A DNA stretch of 6,233 bases from Bacteroidales bacterium (lineage in GTDB: Bacteria > Bacteroidota > Bacteroidia > Bacteroidales > JAOZVK01), in the NCBI GenBank assembly GCA_029938185.1, contig JAOZVK010000353.1:1-6233 (forward strand), read 5' to 3'. A program made the position numbers and the translations under genes. Shown here one piece after another: positions 1 through 5,421 of the stretch. Under the pieces are notes generated by a model. That model did not search any database. It was given only the letters and a program-made list of their open reading frames with translations, and was not told where the DNA came from. Each line of letters begins with the position of its first letter. Position 1 is the stretch's first letter.

Positions 1-96
1 TGTGTTTGAAGTAATTTTATTTTGTGGTGTGATTTTTCGCTTCGCTCAAAACCACACCACAAAATAAAACTACTCAAACACATTTCCGTTAGCACC
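1..96 (+). repeat. attC-like site A (left core cut off by window edge)
   Basis: Long imperfect hairpin. Bases 1-36 pair with 48-82, with one extra base (A10) on the left arm and two A/C mismatches (A14/C70 and A32/C52). The apex can fold further as GC-TTC-GC (39-45). The right arm is followed by a short spacer (TTTCC) and the core GTTAGCACC at 88-96, with crossover expected between G88 and T89. On the bottom strand both mismatches become G-T wobble pairs and the extra base is a single bulged T, as known for attC sites, which recombine as folded bottom strands. The matching left core should lie just outside the window. The site probably ends an upstream cassette. The attC assignment rests on structure and on the core match to 2801-2809. 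Confidence 0.75.
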
Positions 97-233
97 AACT
101 AAAAAATAAAAACAATAATAATGCTGAAATAATAAATAATTATCTAATTTTGTCGCTTATTAAAAAATCAAATAATGACTTAAAAAAAAAAAAAAATAAA
201 ATATTAAAATAAAAAGCGTTTAGCTTATTTTCT
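97..233. other. AT-rich non-coding leader of cassette 1
   Basis: No convincing gene was found. The stretch is almost entirely A and T and includes an uninterrupted run of 15 A (182-196). A weak hairpin could form around AAGCGTTTAGCTT (214-226). No clear promoter was recognised. Together with the hairpin at 234-348 and the short stretch to 440, this fills the gene-free first part of the cassette. Confidence 0.6.
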
Positions 234-348
234 TGACATTGAAATCTGGTAAATTTTAAATGAGAGCAAGAAATAAGACGGATGCTCACGCCAAACGGCG
301 TGGGCTGTTCTTATTTGTTCTCATGGGTTTACCAGAACCTCAATGTCA
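234..348. repeat. 115-bp long imperfect inverted repeat (hairpin element)
   Basis: The two halves pair in blocks: TGACATTGA (234-242) with TCAATGTCA (340-348), TCTGGTAAA (245-253) with TTTACCAGA (328-336), ATGAGA (260-265) with TCTCAT (319-324), AAATAAGA (271-278) with TCTTATTT (309-316), and CACGCC (287-292) with GGCGTG (297-302) around an AAAC loop. Bulges separate the blocks. It lacks the AAC/GTT cores of the attC-like sites, so it is a different element. It could be a small non-autonomous element (MITE or REP-like), a structured RNA, or a 5' leader structure of the lipoprotein gene. No clear target-site duplication was seen. A possible 63-codon reading frame across it is probably not a gene. 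Confidence 0.75.
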
Positions 349-440
349 GATAAGTTACAGTTCCCACGCTTTTTTTATGTTTAATTTTAATTTAAACTTT
401 GCTTTTCGGGGGATTGATTGCAAACAATACTTTTTCATAT

Positions 441-1058
441 ATGAAAAATAAAAATCAATTAGGAGTTTTAATGATTGCTATTATGGTGTTAGCAATTAGT
501 TTTACTGGATGCGTTACGCAAAAAATTAAACTACATGAAGCAGGAAAGATGACATTAGCATCTACTAAAAATGTAAATCTTAAAGCAAACCATGCTTTAT
601 TATCCAAATCTGCCGGCTTTGATGAAAGTCAGGTGAAAGGTTTAGAGGGTAAAAAAACAAAGCGAAAGACAAAGAAAAATATTGTAGAAAATTACGAAAA
701 ATTGAAGGGAGATAATGTTGAACAAGCTGTAAATAACGTAATTGAAAGTGTTCCGGGTGGAGTATATATTGAAAACCTTGAAGTATATTACACTTACGAA
801 GGATTAAAAGACATATTTTTTATTGCAAGTGGAGACGTGTATGGTAAAAAAGGAAAAGATGAAAGAAATATACGTGGATTTTATGCCGGCTGTAAAGCAT
901 TGTATAAAAACAAAATAGACGGTAAGGTAATATCATTAATAGATGACCAATATTGTCTTTGGAGGGAAACCGGAGAACGGAAGTTTTTATTTTTCAAAAG
1001 AGGAAATCATAAACCAAAAAAACTTTTATACGATGATCTCATCAAAGTAGACGAATAA
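441..1058 (+). CDS. Putative lipoprotein, unknown function
   Basis: Encodes 205 aa. The N-terminus is a type II signal peptide: a positive n-region (MKNKN), a hydrophobic core (residues 7-21) and a lipobox FTGC with Cys24 as the lipidated residue. The product should be exported and membrane-anchored. The mature part has a basic stretch (KKTKRKTKK, 71-79), a segment with VPGGVYI (104-110) and GDVYG (131-135), and a C-terminal region with GKVISLIDDQYC (151-162) and LLYDDLIKV that suggests a small beta-barrel; this last point is inference. The start at 441 is preferred over an upstream TTG at 399, which would put extra residues before the signal. An AGGAG at 461-465 precedes an in-frame ATG at 471, but starting there would remove the positive n-region. 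A hairpin terminator follows. I do not recognise a named family. Base composition is somewhat richer in GC than the next gene. Confidence 0.85.
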   Translation: MKNKNQLGVLMIAIMVLAISFTGCVTQKIKLHEAGKMTLASTKNVNLKANHALLSKSAGFDESQVKGLEGKKTKRKTKKNIVENYEKLKGDNVEQAVNNVIESVPGGVYIENLEVYYTYEGLKDIFFIASGDVYGKKGKDERNIRGFYAGCKALYKNKIDGKVISLIDDQYCLWRETGERKFLFFKRGNHKPKKLLYDDLIKVDE

Positions 1059-1106
1059 AATTAATATTAATTGTGATTATAGAGTGTCAGAAAGAGGAAT
1101 ACTGCG

Positions 1107-1156
1107 AAAAAAGCAAATAAAAATCGAAAAAACATCGAATATTTATTTGCTTTTTT
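1107..1156. terminator. Bidirectional intrinsic terminator
   Basis: A perfect 15-bp stem pairs AAAAAAGCAAATAAA (1107-1121) with TTTATTTGCTTTTTT (1142-1156). The 20-base loop can pair internally through TCGA/TCGA. A T-rich tail follows on the plus strand, and the arm composition gives a T run on the minus strand as well. It lies 48 bases after the lipoprotein stop and 81 bases before the next start, so the two genes of this cassette are probably transcribed separately. Confidence 0.75.
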
Positions 1157-1237
1157 TATTTTTGCAAAATAGAAATTTTTTGTTACGGTATAAAAGAAAT
1201 AAATACTGAATAAACAAAAATATGCAAAATTAAAAAT

Positions 1238-2602
1238 ATGACGGAAAAACAAATTGAAATAATATTACAACAAGGCGAAAATTCTAAGATTGAGTTTAAA
1301 AAGCGTATAAATAAAGAACTTGCGAGTGAGATTTGTGCTTTTTCAAATTCACAAGGCGGAGTTATATTGCTTGGAGTTGATGATAATAATGTTGTAACAG
1401 GTTTAAATGTTGATAATACAACACGTTCAAAACTTGAAACAACAATTTCTGCAATTAATCCAAGACCAGAGTTTGAAATAATTGAGACAAAATATAATAA
1501 CAAAAATATAATAATAATTGACTGTAAAGCTGGGAATAATAAGCCTTATATAATATCTGGGGCAATTTATGTCAGATATGGAGCAAATTCGCAAAAATTG
1601 ATTACATCTTTTGAAATGCAAGAATTTTTCCAACAAGCAAATAAAATATTTTGGGATAAAACAGAATGTAAAAAATTTTCATATCCAAACGACTTTGATA
1701 ACAAAATGTATAAACATTTTATCAGGGAAGCAAATATTTCAGAAGCATTACCACAAGAACAATTAATAAAAAACTTGGAATTAACAACTAAGACAAATGA
1801 TTTTAAATCAGGTGGCGTATTATTTTTTGCCAAAGAACCAGAAAAATTCTTTTCCCATATCGGCATAAGGTGTATTCTGTTCAAAGGAAATTCTAAACGA
1901 TATATTCTTGATGATAAACTTTTTACAGGTAATTTGTTTTCACAATATAAAAATTCAATACGATACATAAAATCTAAACTTGAAACAAGATATGAAATTG
2001 AAAGTCAAGGAACTTTGCCTCGAAAAGAAATACTTGAAATACCAGAAGTAACATTAAAAGAAAGTATAATAAATGCACTTTCGCACAGAGATTATTATGC
2101 AGAAGGGGCTATTATTCATGTAGAAATTTTTGATAACAGGCTTGAAATAACAAATCCAGGCGGACTTGTTCCACAGATAAAAGAAAATGAATTTGGTAAA
2201 AAAAGTTTTTCAAGAAATTCATTAATTTTTGGCTTATTTCAAAGAATGGATTTAGTAGAAAAAATAGGAACCGGAATACCAAGAATGAACAAAGCAATGA
2301 AAACGGCAGGATTATTTGAGCCAGAATATTCAACAAAAGGTTTTTTTACAGTCAAATTGTTCAGACCAATTCGATTTAGTAAATGGTTAAGTAATTTAGA
2401 AATAACAATAAGTAGAAATCAAAAAAATATATTATCCGCAATGGACGAAAATCCAAAAATAACTTACATAGAGATACGAAAAAAAATTGGAATTAGTGAA
2501 ACTGCAACAGAAAACAATATAAAAAAACTTAAAGAACTTAATCTTATTTATAGAATAGGAGAAAAAACAACAGGTTCATGGCAAATAAATACACGATTAT
2601 AA
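1238..2602 (+). CDS. AlbA_2 (Schlafen-like) DNA-binding / GHKL-ATPase / winged-helix regulator
   Basis: Encodes 454 aa with the architecture of the COG2865-type 'ATP-binding / putative transcriptional regulator' family. Residues 1-130 form an AlbA_2 (Schlafen AlbA_2) domain: SKIEFK (16-21), the EICAFSNSQGGVILLGVDD block (31-49) and YGANSQ (114-119). A helical middle follows. Residues 260-370 carry GHKL ATPase-like motifs: an N-box with E275, N279, H283, R284 and D285; NPGGL at 306-310; and IGTGIPRM at 343-350. Residues 391-450 read as a winged helix-turn-helix (RNQKNILSAMDENP, then ISETATENNIKKLKELNLI). Such proteins are thought to act as nucleotide-dependent DNA-binding regulators, and some occur near phage-defence genes, but substrates are mostly unknown. 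All motifs look intact and the length is usual for the family. The start ATG is the first in frame, with no Shine-Dalgarno sequence. A role within this cassette is not evident from the neighbours. Confidence 0.9.
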   Translation: MTEKQIEIILQQGENSKIEFKKRINKELASEICAFSNSQGGVILLGVDDNNVVTGLNVDNTTRSKLETTISAINPRPEFEIIETKYNNKNIIIIDCKAGNNKPYIISGAIYVRYGANSQKLITSFEMQEFFQQANKIFWDKTECKKFSYPNDFDNKMYKHFIREANISEALPQEQLIKNLELTTKTNDFKSGGVLFFAKEPEKFFSHIGIRCILFKGNSKRYILDDKLFTGNLFSQYKNSIRYIKSKLETRYEIESQGTLPRKEILEIPEVTLKESIINALSHRDYYAEGAIIHVEIFDNRLEITNPGGLVPQIKENEFGKKSFSRNSLIFGLFQRMDLVEKIGTGIPRMNKAMKTAGLFEPEYSTKGFFTVKLFRPIRFSKWLSNLEITISRNQKNILSAMDENPKITYIEIRKKIGISETATENNIKKLKELNLIYRIGEKTTGSWQINTRL

Positions 2603-2608
2603 ATAGAA

Positions 2609-2717
2609 GTGGGGTAATGGTGGGGTAAAGATTGACAAAACAGATAATACAAACATGCAGGTATACAGGCAATTAAGCGATATTCGTTTTAAAAAGTGGG
2701 GTAAAGGTGGGGTAAAG
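2609..2717. repeat. Four 11-bp GTGGGGTAAwG repeats in two tandem pairs
   Basis: GTGGGGTAATG (2609-2619) and GTGGGGTAAAG (2620-2630) are directly adjacent. Two more GTGGGGTAAAG copies sit at 2696-2706 and 2707-2717. The pairs are 87 bp apart, and the flanking AAG makes a 24-bp block repeated with one difference. The 11-bp period is about one helical turn, so a protein could contact all units on one face; iteron or operator function is inference. Alternatively, reading from 2607 gives KWGNGGVK ... KWGKGGVKEK then a stop at 2724, which may be a remnant of coding sequence; a TAG at 2604-2606 closes that frame upstream. The cluster starts 7 bases after the regulator gene. Confidence 0.7.
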
Positions 2718-2800
2718 GAAAAATAAAAAAAAAATAATAGTTCATAAATAAACAAAGTTTTATAACAATAAAAAAAAAGTTTACGAATGAAAAAATAAAA

Positions 2801-2908
2801 GGTGCTAACAGCGGTTTGGTGTCAGTCATTTTTTGCTTGTTTTTACTTCGCTCCGCTCGTAAAAAACAAGCAAAAAATGCCCACCACCAAGCCGTATTCG
2901 TTACAGGC
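2801..2908 (+). repeat. attC-like site B (end of cassette 1)
   Basis: Left core GGTGCTAAC (2801-2809) is the exact reverse complement of the cassette start at 88-96. The stem pairs 2812-2844 with 2862-2894: an outer block CGGTTTGGTG/CACCAAGCCG with one T-G pair, an internal loop at 2822-2826, and a perfect inner block from CATTTTTTGCTTG. The apex (2845-2861) contains CTTCGCTCCGCTCG. A short spacer leads to the core GTTACAGGC at 2900-2908, with crossover expected after G2900. This is the layout of an integron attC, with longer core complementarity than the usual 7 bp. The hairpin may also terminate transcription. Confidence 0.8.
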
Positions 2909-2947
2909 AATTAAAACAAATGAAAGACTGTTATAGATAATTCAAAA

Positions 2948-3946
2948 ATGAAAAATATGGACAATAATGAAAATATATATTTAGAAGCAACTGAGAAACT
3001 AAAAAAATTAATAAAACAAGTTGGCAGTTCTGGAATTGCTGCATGGGAAGCAGGACAAATACTATCGACTATATTAAAAAATGAAAGTTATAGATTAAGG
3101 TATAAAACATTTGAAAATTACACTAAAACAGAGTTTGGAGTTAATGAAAAAACTGCAAAAATATATATTAGCATTTTCGATAAATTTGACAAAAAAGAAA
3201 TAGGAAATTTAATGCTTGTAACTCATTTAAAAACATTAGCAAAAATTGAAAATGATAAAACAAGAAAGCTTGTATTAAAATCATTTAGAAATATTGAAGA
3301 AAATATTGAAGCTAATGAAAAAACACCATTTAATCTATCGGACATTATTGCAACTGTTAGTTTAGTCGAAACAACCAGCAACAATGATATTAGTGAAGAA
3401 GAAATAAATGAAGTTGTAAATATTGTAATTGAAAAATCAAAAGAACAAAAGAAAAAGAAAAAAACGAAAAAAAAACATTTTAAAATAGATAAACCTGAGT
3501 TTGGAGCAGAATTTAAGTCTGATTATTTTCCGGAAATTAGTGCATTGATAAAAAATGAACCAATAGATGAGATGGGATTGGTTGCATTATTTTGTATCAT
3601 GTTTTATACAATACGAGGGATGACTTTTAAACTAAAAGATGAAACTATAAGTTTTCTTGCAATAAATTATGTTCGTGCCCCTTTTCCTGATGCAAATATA
3701 AGATGCCGAAAAGTTAATCAAAAAAAAACAAATATTGACTTAGATATTGAATTTGAATATGAAAGTTATAATTACATTAAACATGGTCATTTAAAGTCAG
3801 ATAAGAAGTGTGATATGATTATTTGTTGGATTGATAATGCAAGAAATGATGAAAGATTAAGAAAAAATATTAATGTAAAAAAAATACCTCCAATTTTGTC
3901 TATAAAAGATTTTTTTGAAAATGGACAAATTGACTTAATAACCTGA
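2948..3946 (+). CDS. Two-domain protein: helical DNA-binding-like N-terminus, putative PD-(D/E)XK nuclease C-terminus
   Basis: Encodes 332 aa. Residues 12-78 are helical, with the pattern AAWEAGQIL ... YKTFENYTKTEFGVNEKTA. This resembles the N-terminal domain of phage and plasmid proteins where TFE-x-Y and an FG motif precede an HTH-like helix (family resemblance from memory). A lysine-rich linker follows (163-177). Residues 180-320 form an alpha/beta domain with FPDA (246-249), IEFEYES (267-273), HGH (279-281) and CDMIICW (288-294). The PD248 and E268/E270 spacing fits a PD-(D/E)XK nuclease fold. Related proteins as I recall them read CDxIVCWE, and here the residue after Trp is Ile, so the active site may differ. 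The protein may bind and cut or recognise nucleic acid; this is inference. The start has no Shine-Dalgarno sequence, and a nearby in-frame ATG four codons later is possible. It is first in the operon. Confidence 0.7.
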   Translation: MKNMDNNENIYLEATEKLKKLIKQVGSSGIAAWEAGQILSTILKNESYRLRYKTFENYTKTEFGVNEKTAKIYISIFDKFDKKEIGNLMLVTHLKTLAKIENDKTRKLVLKSFRNIEENIEANEKTPFNLSDIIATVSLVETTSNNDISEEEINEVVNIVIEKSKEQKKKKKTKKKHFKIDKPEFGAEFKSDYFPEISALIKNEPIDEMGLVALFCIMFYTIRGMTFKLKDETISFLAINYVRAPFPDANIRCRKVNQKKTNIDLDIEFEYESYNYIKHGHLKSDKKCDMIICWIDNARNDERLRKNINVKKIPPILSIKDFFENGQIDLIT

Positions 3947-3978
3947 AAAATAGAATCAACTAAAATAAATTTTAAAAT

Positions 3979-4365
3979 ATGATAACCTTCGATAAATTAA
4001 AGAGTAAAGAAACAATAATTTACAATAAAAAACCCATTTTTAAAATGGAGAAAGTAGTTTTTAACACGAATGATAAAAATGGAATAAATAGACTATTTAA
4101 GTCTTCATTAAATATTACTGAGACATATTTTGACAATGTGGATAATAATTTAGGTCATTCCAAAATCGTAATAGGATTAGGACAATTCATAAGTCCGCAA
4201 CACAAACAGCCCATTTTGCAAACAGATAGAATGGTTGAAATTAGATACCCCAAAGATTTTTCAAAAACGGACAAAATTCATTACTGGCAAATTAATATCG
4301 AGATTGAAAATTTATCATTTAAAGATAATGAATCTGTAAATATTTTTTTACGAGAGATTAGTTAG
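3979..4365 (+). CDS. Hypothetical protein, 128 aa
   Basis: I do not recognise this protein. It is a complete open frame of soluble character with no signal peptide or membrane segment. It mixes charged and beta-prone stretches (KIVIGLGQF at 62-70, MVEIRYP at 85-91, WQINIEIENLSF at 103-114). The gene sits 32 bases after the nuclease-like gene and 55 bases before the KilA-N start, in the same orientation, so it is probably co-transcribed. Position suggests a partner or accessory subunit, but nothing in the sequence shows what it does. Lack of frame interruptions and codon use like its neighbours argue that it is real. Confidence 0.7.
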   Translation: MITFDKLKSKETIIYNKKPIFKMEKVVFNTNDKNGINRLFKSSLNITETYFDNVDNNLGHSKIVIGLGQFISPQHKQPILQTDRMVEIRYPKDFSKTDKIHYWQINIEIENLSFKDNESVNIFLREIS

Positions 4366-4384
4366 TTTAAAATTTACCTAATCC

Positions 4385-4408
4385 AAAGTGGTCGAATTCG
4401 ACCACTTT
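4385..4408. promoter_or_regulatory. 24-bp perfect palindrome upstream of the KilA-N gene
   Basis: The half-site is AAAGTGGTCGAA followed directly by its reverse complement TTCGACCACTTT. It sits 12 bases before the preferred KilA-N start and 19 bases after the previous stop. Its position and perfect dyad suggest an operator, plausibly for autoregulation by a dimer. A near copy lies inside the gene at 4625-4648. The palindrome is also in frame with the KilA-N gene and could encode KVVEFDHFK, as the internal copy does, so partial duplication of coding sequence is an alternative origin. Confidence 0.6.
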
Positions 4409-4420
4409 AAACAAAAATTT

Positions 4421-5308
4421 ATGGCAAAGCTGAAAAAAATAGAAATTGAGAATAAAATTGTTTCGATAACTCAAATAAATGATGAAGATTATATTTGCCT
4501 AACTGACATGGCAAAAGCTAAACAAGGAGATAACAGAGCCGCAGATATAATTAAAAATTGGTTAAGAACACGAACAACAATTGAATTTTTAGGAACGTGG
4601 GAAAAATTATACAATCCAAGTTTTAAAGTGGTCGAATTTGACCACTTTAAAAGTGAAGCAGGTTTGCCAACATTTGTATTAAGTCCAAAACAATGGACGG
4701 AAAAGACAAATGCAATTGGAATATTCTCAAAATCCGGCAGATACGGTGGGACTTATGCACATAGAGATATTGCATTTGAGTTTGGTGCTGCAATTAGTGC
4801 TACATTTAAACTATTCTTAATAAAAGAATATCAGCGATTTAAGTCAATTGAAAGTAATCAATATAATTTAGAGTGGGACGTAAAACGATTGTTAAGTAAA
4901 GCGAATTATCATATCCAAACAGATGCAGTTAAAAATTACATTTTACCTGAGAAAGATTACGAGAAAGATAAAGAATGGTTAGCATACGCAGAGGAAGCTG
5001 ACTTATTAAATGTTGTATTATTTAGATGCACCGCAAAAGATTGGAGAGACGTTAATCCCGAACACGCAAAGAAAAAACTGAATATTAGAGATTTTGCAAG
5101 TATCAATGAATTAGCCGTTTTGTCAAATATAGAGAGTTTAAATGCAAGAATGATACAAAAGAAAATTGACAAACAACAAAGATTTCAAGAATTAAAAGAA
5201 GTTGCGGAATATCAACTAAAAATATTAGATAACAAAAGCTCTATGAAAGCATTAAAGAAACTTTCTGATGATATTTATGTGAAAAAGCAGAATGAAATAA
5301 AAAAATAG
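4421..5308 (+). CDS. KilA-N domain protein
   Basis: Encodes 295 aa from ATG 4421. Residues about 10-141 form a KilA-N (APSES-related) DNA-binding domain: YICLTDMAKAK (24-34), ADIIKNWLRTRTTIEFLGTWE (41-61), NPSFKVVEFDHF (65-76), LSPKQWTEKTNAIGIFSKSG (87-106) and GRYGGTYAHRDIAFEFGAAIS (106-126). The remainder (142-295) is helical and carries CTAKDWRDVNPEHAKKKLNIRD (203-224) and ELAVLSNIESLNARMI (230-245), typical of Bacteroidota KilA-N proteins. KilA-N proteins are common in phages, plasmids and other mobile DNA and are presumed to bind DNA; their biology is poorly known. A GTG at 4388 would add 11 residues reading through the palindrome and duplicating VEFDHFK, which the family does not need, so 4421 is preferred. 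It is last in the cassette operon; the attC-like hairpin 3 bases downstream may act as terminator. Confidence 0.9.
   Translation: MAKLKKIEIENKIVSITQINDEDYICLTDMAKAKQGDNRAADIIKNWLRTRTTIEFLGTWEKLYNPSFKVVEFDHFKSEAGLPTFVLSPKQWTEKTNAIGIFSKSGRYGGTYAHRDIAFEFGAAISATFKLFLIKEYQRFKSIESNQYNLEWDVKRLLSKANYHIQTDAVKNYILPEKDYEKDKEWLAYAEEADLLNVVLFRCTAKDWRDVNPEHAKKKLNIRDFASINELAVLSNIESLNARMIQKKIDKQQRFQELKEVAEYQLKILDNKSSMKALKKLSDDIYVKKQNEIKK
4625..4648. repeat. Intragenic near-copy of the 24-bp palindrome
   Basis: Identical to 4385-4408 except for TTTG instead of TTCG near the centre. With flanking TTTT and AAAA it extends to a 32-bp imperfect dyad (4621-4652). Including the following AAA, 26 of 27 bases match the upstream copy. 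It encodes K69 to F76 of the KilA-N protein, a segment where related proteins also have VEFD (from memory), so the coding sequence itself appears native rather than inserted. It could serve as a second operator. Confidence 0.7.
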
Positions 5309-5311
5309 AAA

Positions 5312-5421
5312 GCCTGTAACATTGTGCTTGATGTCATTTTGTTTTTGGTGTTTTTCGGGTGCTTCGCACCTCGAAAAAACACCAAAAACAAAACGCCACA
5401 AGGCACATTTCCGTTAAGGGT
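5312..5421 (+). repeat. attC-like site C (end of cassette 2)
   Basis: Left core GCCTGTAAC (5312-5320) is the exact reverse complement of 2900-2908. The stem pairs 5323-5357 with 5372-5407: TGTGC/GCACA, TTG/CAA, a bulged A5331, then a long block TTTTGTTTTTGGTG paired with CACCAAAAACAAAA. A fully paired apical hairpin GGTGC-TTC-GCACC (5358-5370) closes it. A TTTCC spacer leads to GTTAAGGGT at 5413-5421, with crossover after G5413. The segment CACATTTCCGTTA (5404-5416) is shared exactly with site A (79-91), and the single bulged A after TTG lies in nearly the same place. Three bases separate it from the KilA-N stop. Confidence 0.8.

Larger units (their letters stand above)
89..2900 (+). mobile_element. 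Integron-like gene cassette 1 (two genes)
   Basis: The boundaries are inferred from the attC logic. The cassette starts at TTAGCACC after the crossover G of site A and ends at G2900 in site B. The first bases (88-96, GTTAGCACC) are exactly reverse complementary over 9 bp to GGTGCTAAC at 2801-2809, the left core of the closing hairpin. Contents: an AT-rich leader with a 15-A run (182-196), a 115-bp hairpin, a lipoprotein gene, a terminator, an AlbA_2/GHKL regulator gene and a repeat cluster. About 2.8 kb with two genes and an internal terminator is large for a cassette, so secondary insertion into the cassette is possible. Confidence 0.7.
2901..5413 (+). mobile_element. Integron-like gene cassette 2 (three-gene operon)
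   Basis: The cassette begins TTACAGGC after G2900 and closes at G5413 in site C. Its first bases (GTTACAGGC, 2900-2908) match GCCTGTAAC at 5312-5320 as an exact 9-bp reverse complement. It contains three genes on the plus strand with 32- and 55-base gaps and no terminator between them, so they probably form one transcript. Only 47 bases precede the first start, so any promoter lies in that leader or in site B. Three genes is more than the one or two usual for a cassette. Confidence 0.75.

Noticed and set aside
399..440. TTG start extending the lipoprotein gene upstream
   Set aside because: It would add 14 residues ahead of a complete signal peptide; ATG 441 gives a canonical n-region and lipobox.
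260..451. 63-codon open frame on the plus strand
   Set aside because: It runs through the 115-bp inverted repeat and overlaps the start of the lipoprotein gene; no family resemblance or ribosome binding site.
1085..1188. Possible extra attC at the terminator, with GTTACGG downstream at 1182
   Set aside because: No matching CCGTAAC lies on the left of the hairpin, and the stem with its T tail is explained as a terminator.
1183..2336. Several minus-strand open frames opposite the AlbA_2 gene
   Set aside because: Low-complexity Phe/Leu/Ile/Ser-rich translations antisense to a well-supported gene.
2689..2910. Minus-strand open frame across site B
   Set aside because: It is a translation of the hairpin and A-rich flank with no family resemblance.
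4388..4420. GTG start for the KilA-N gene
   Set aside because: It lies inside the palindrome and adds 11 residues that duplicate an internal segment; ATG 4421 suits the domain.
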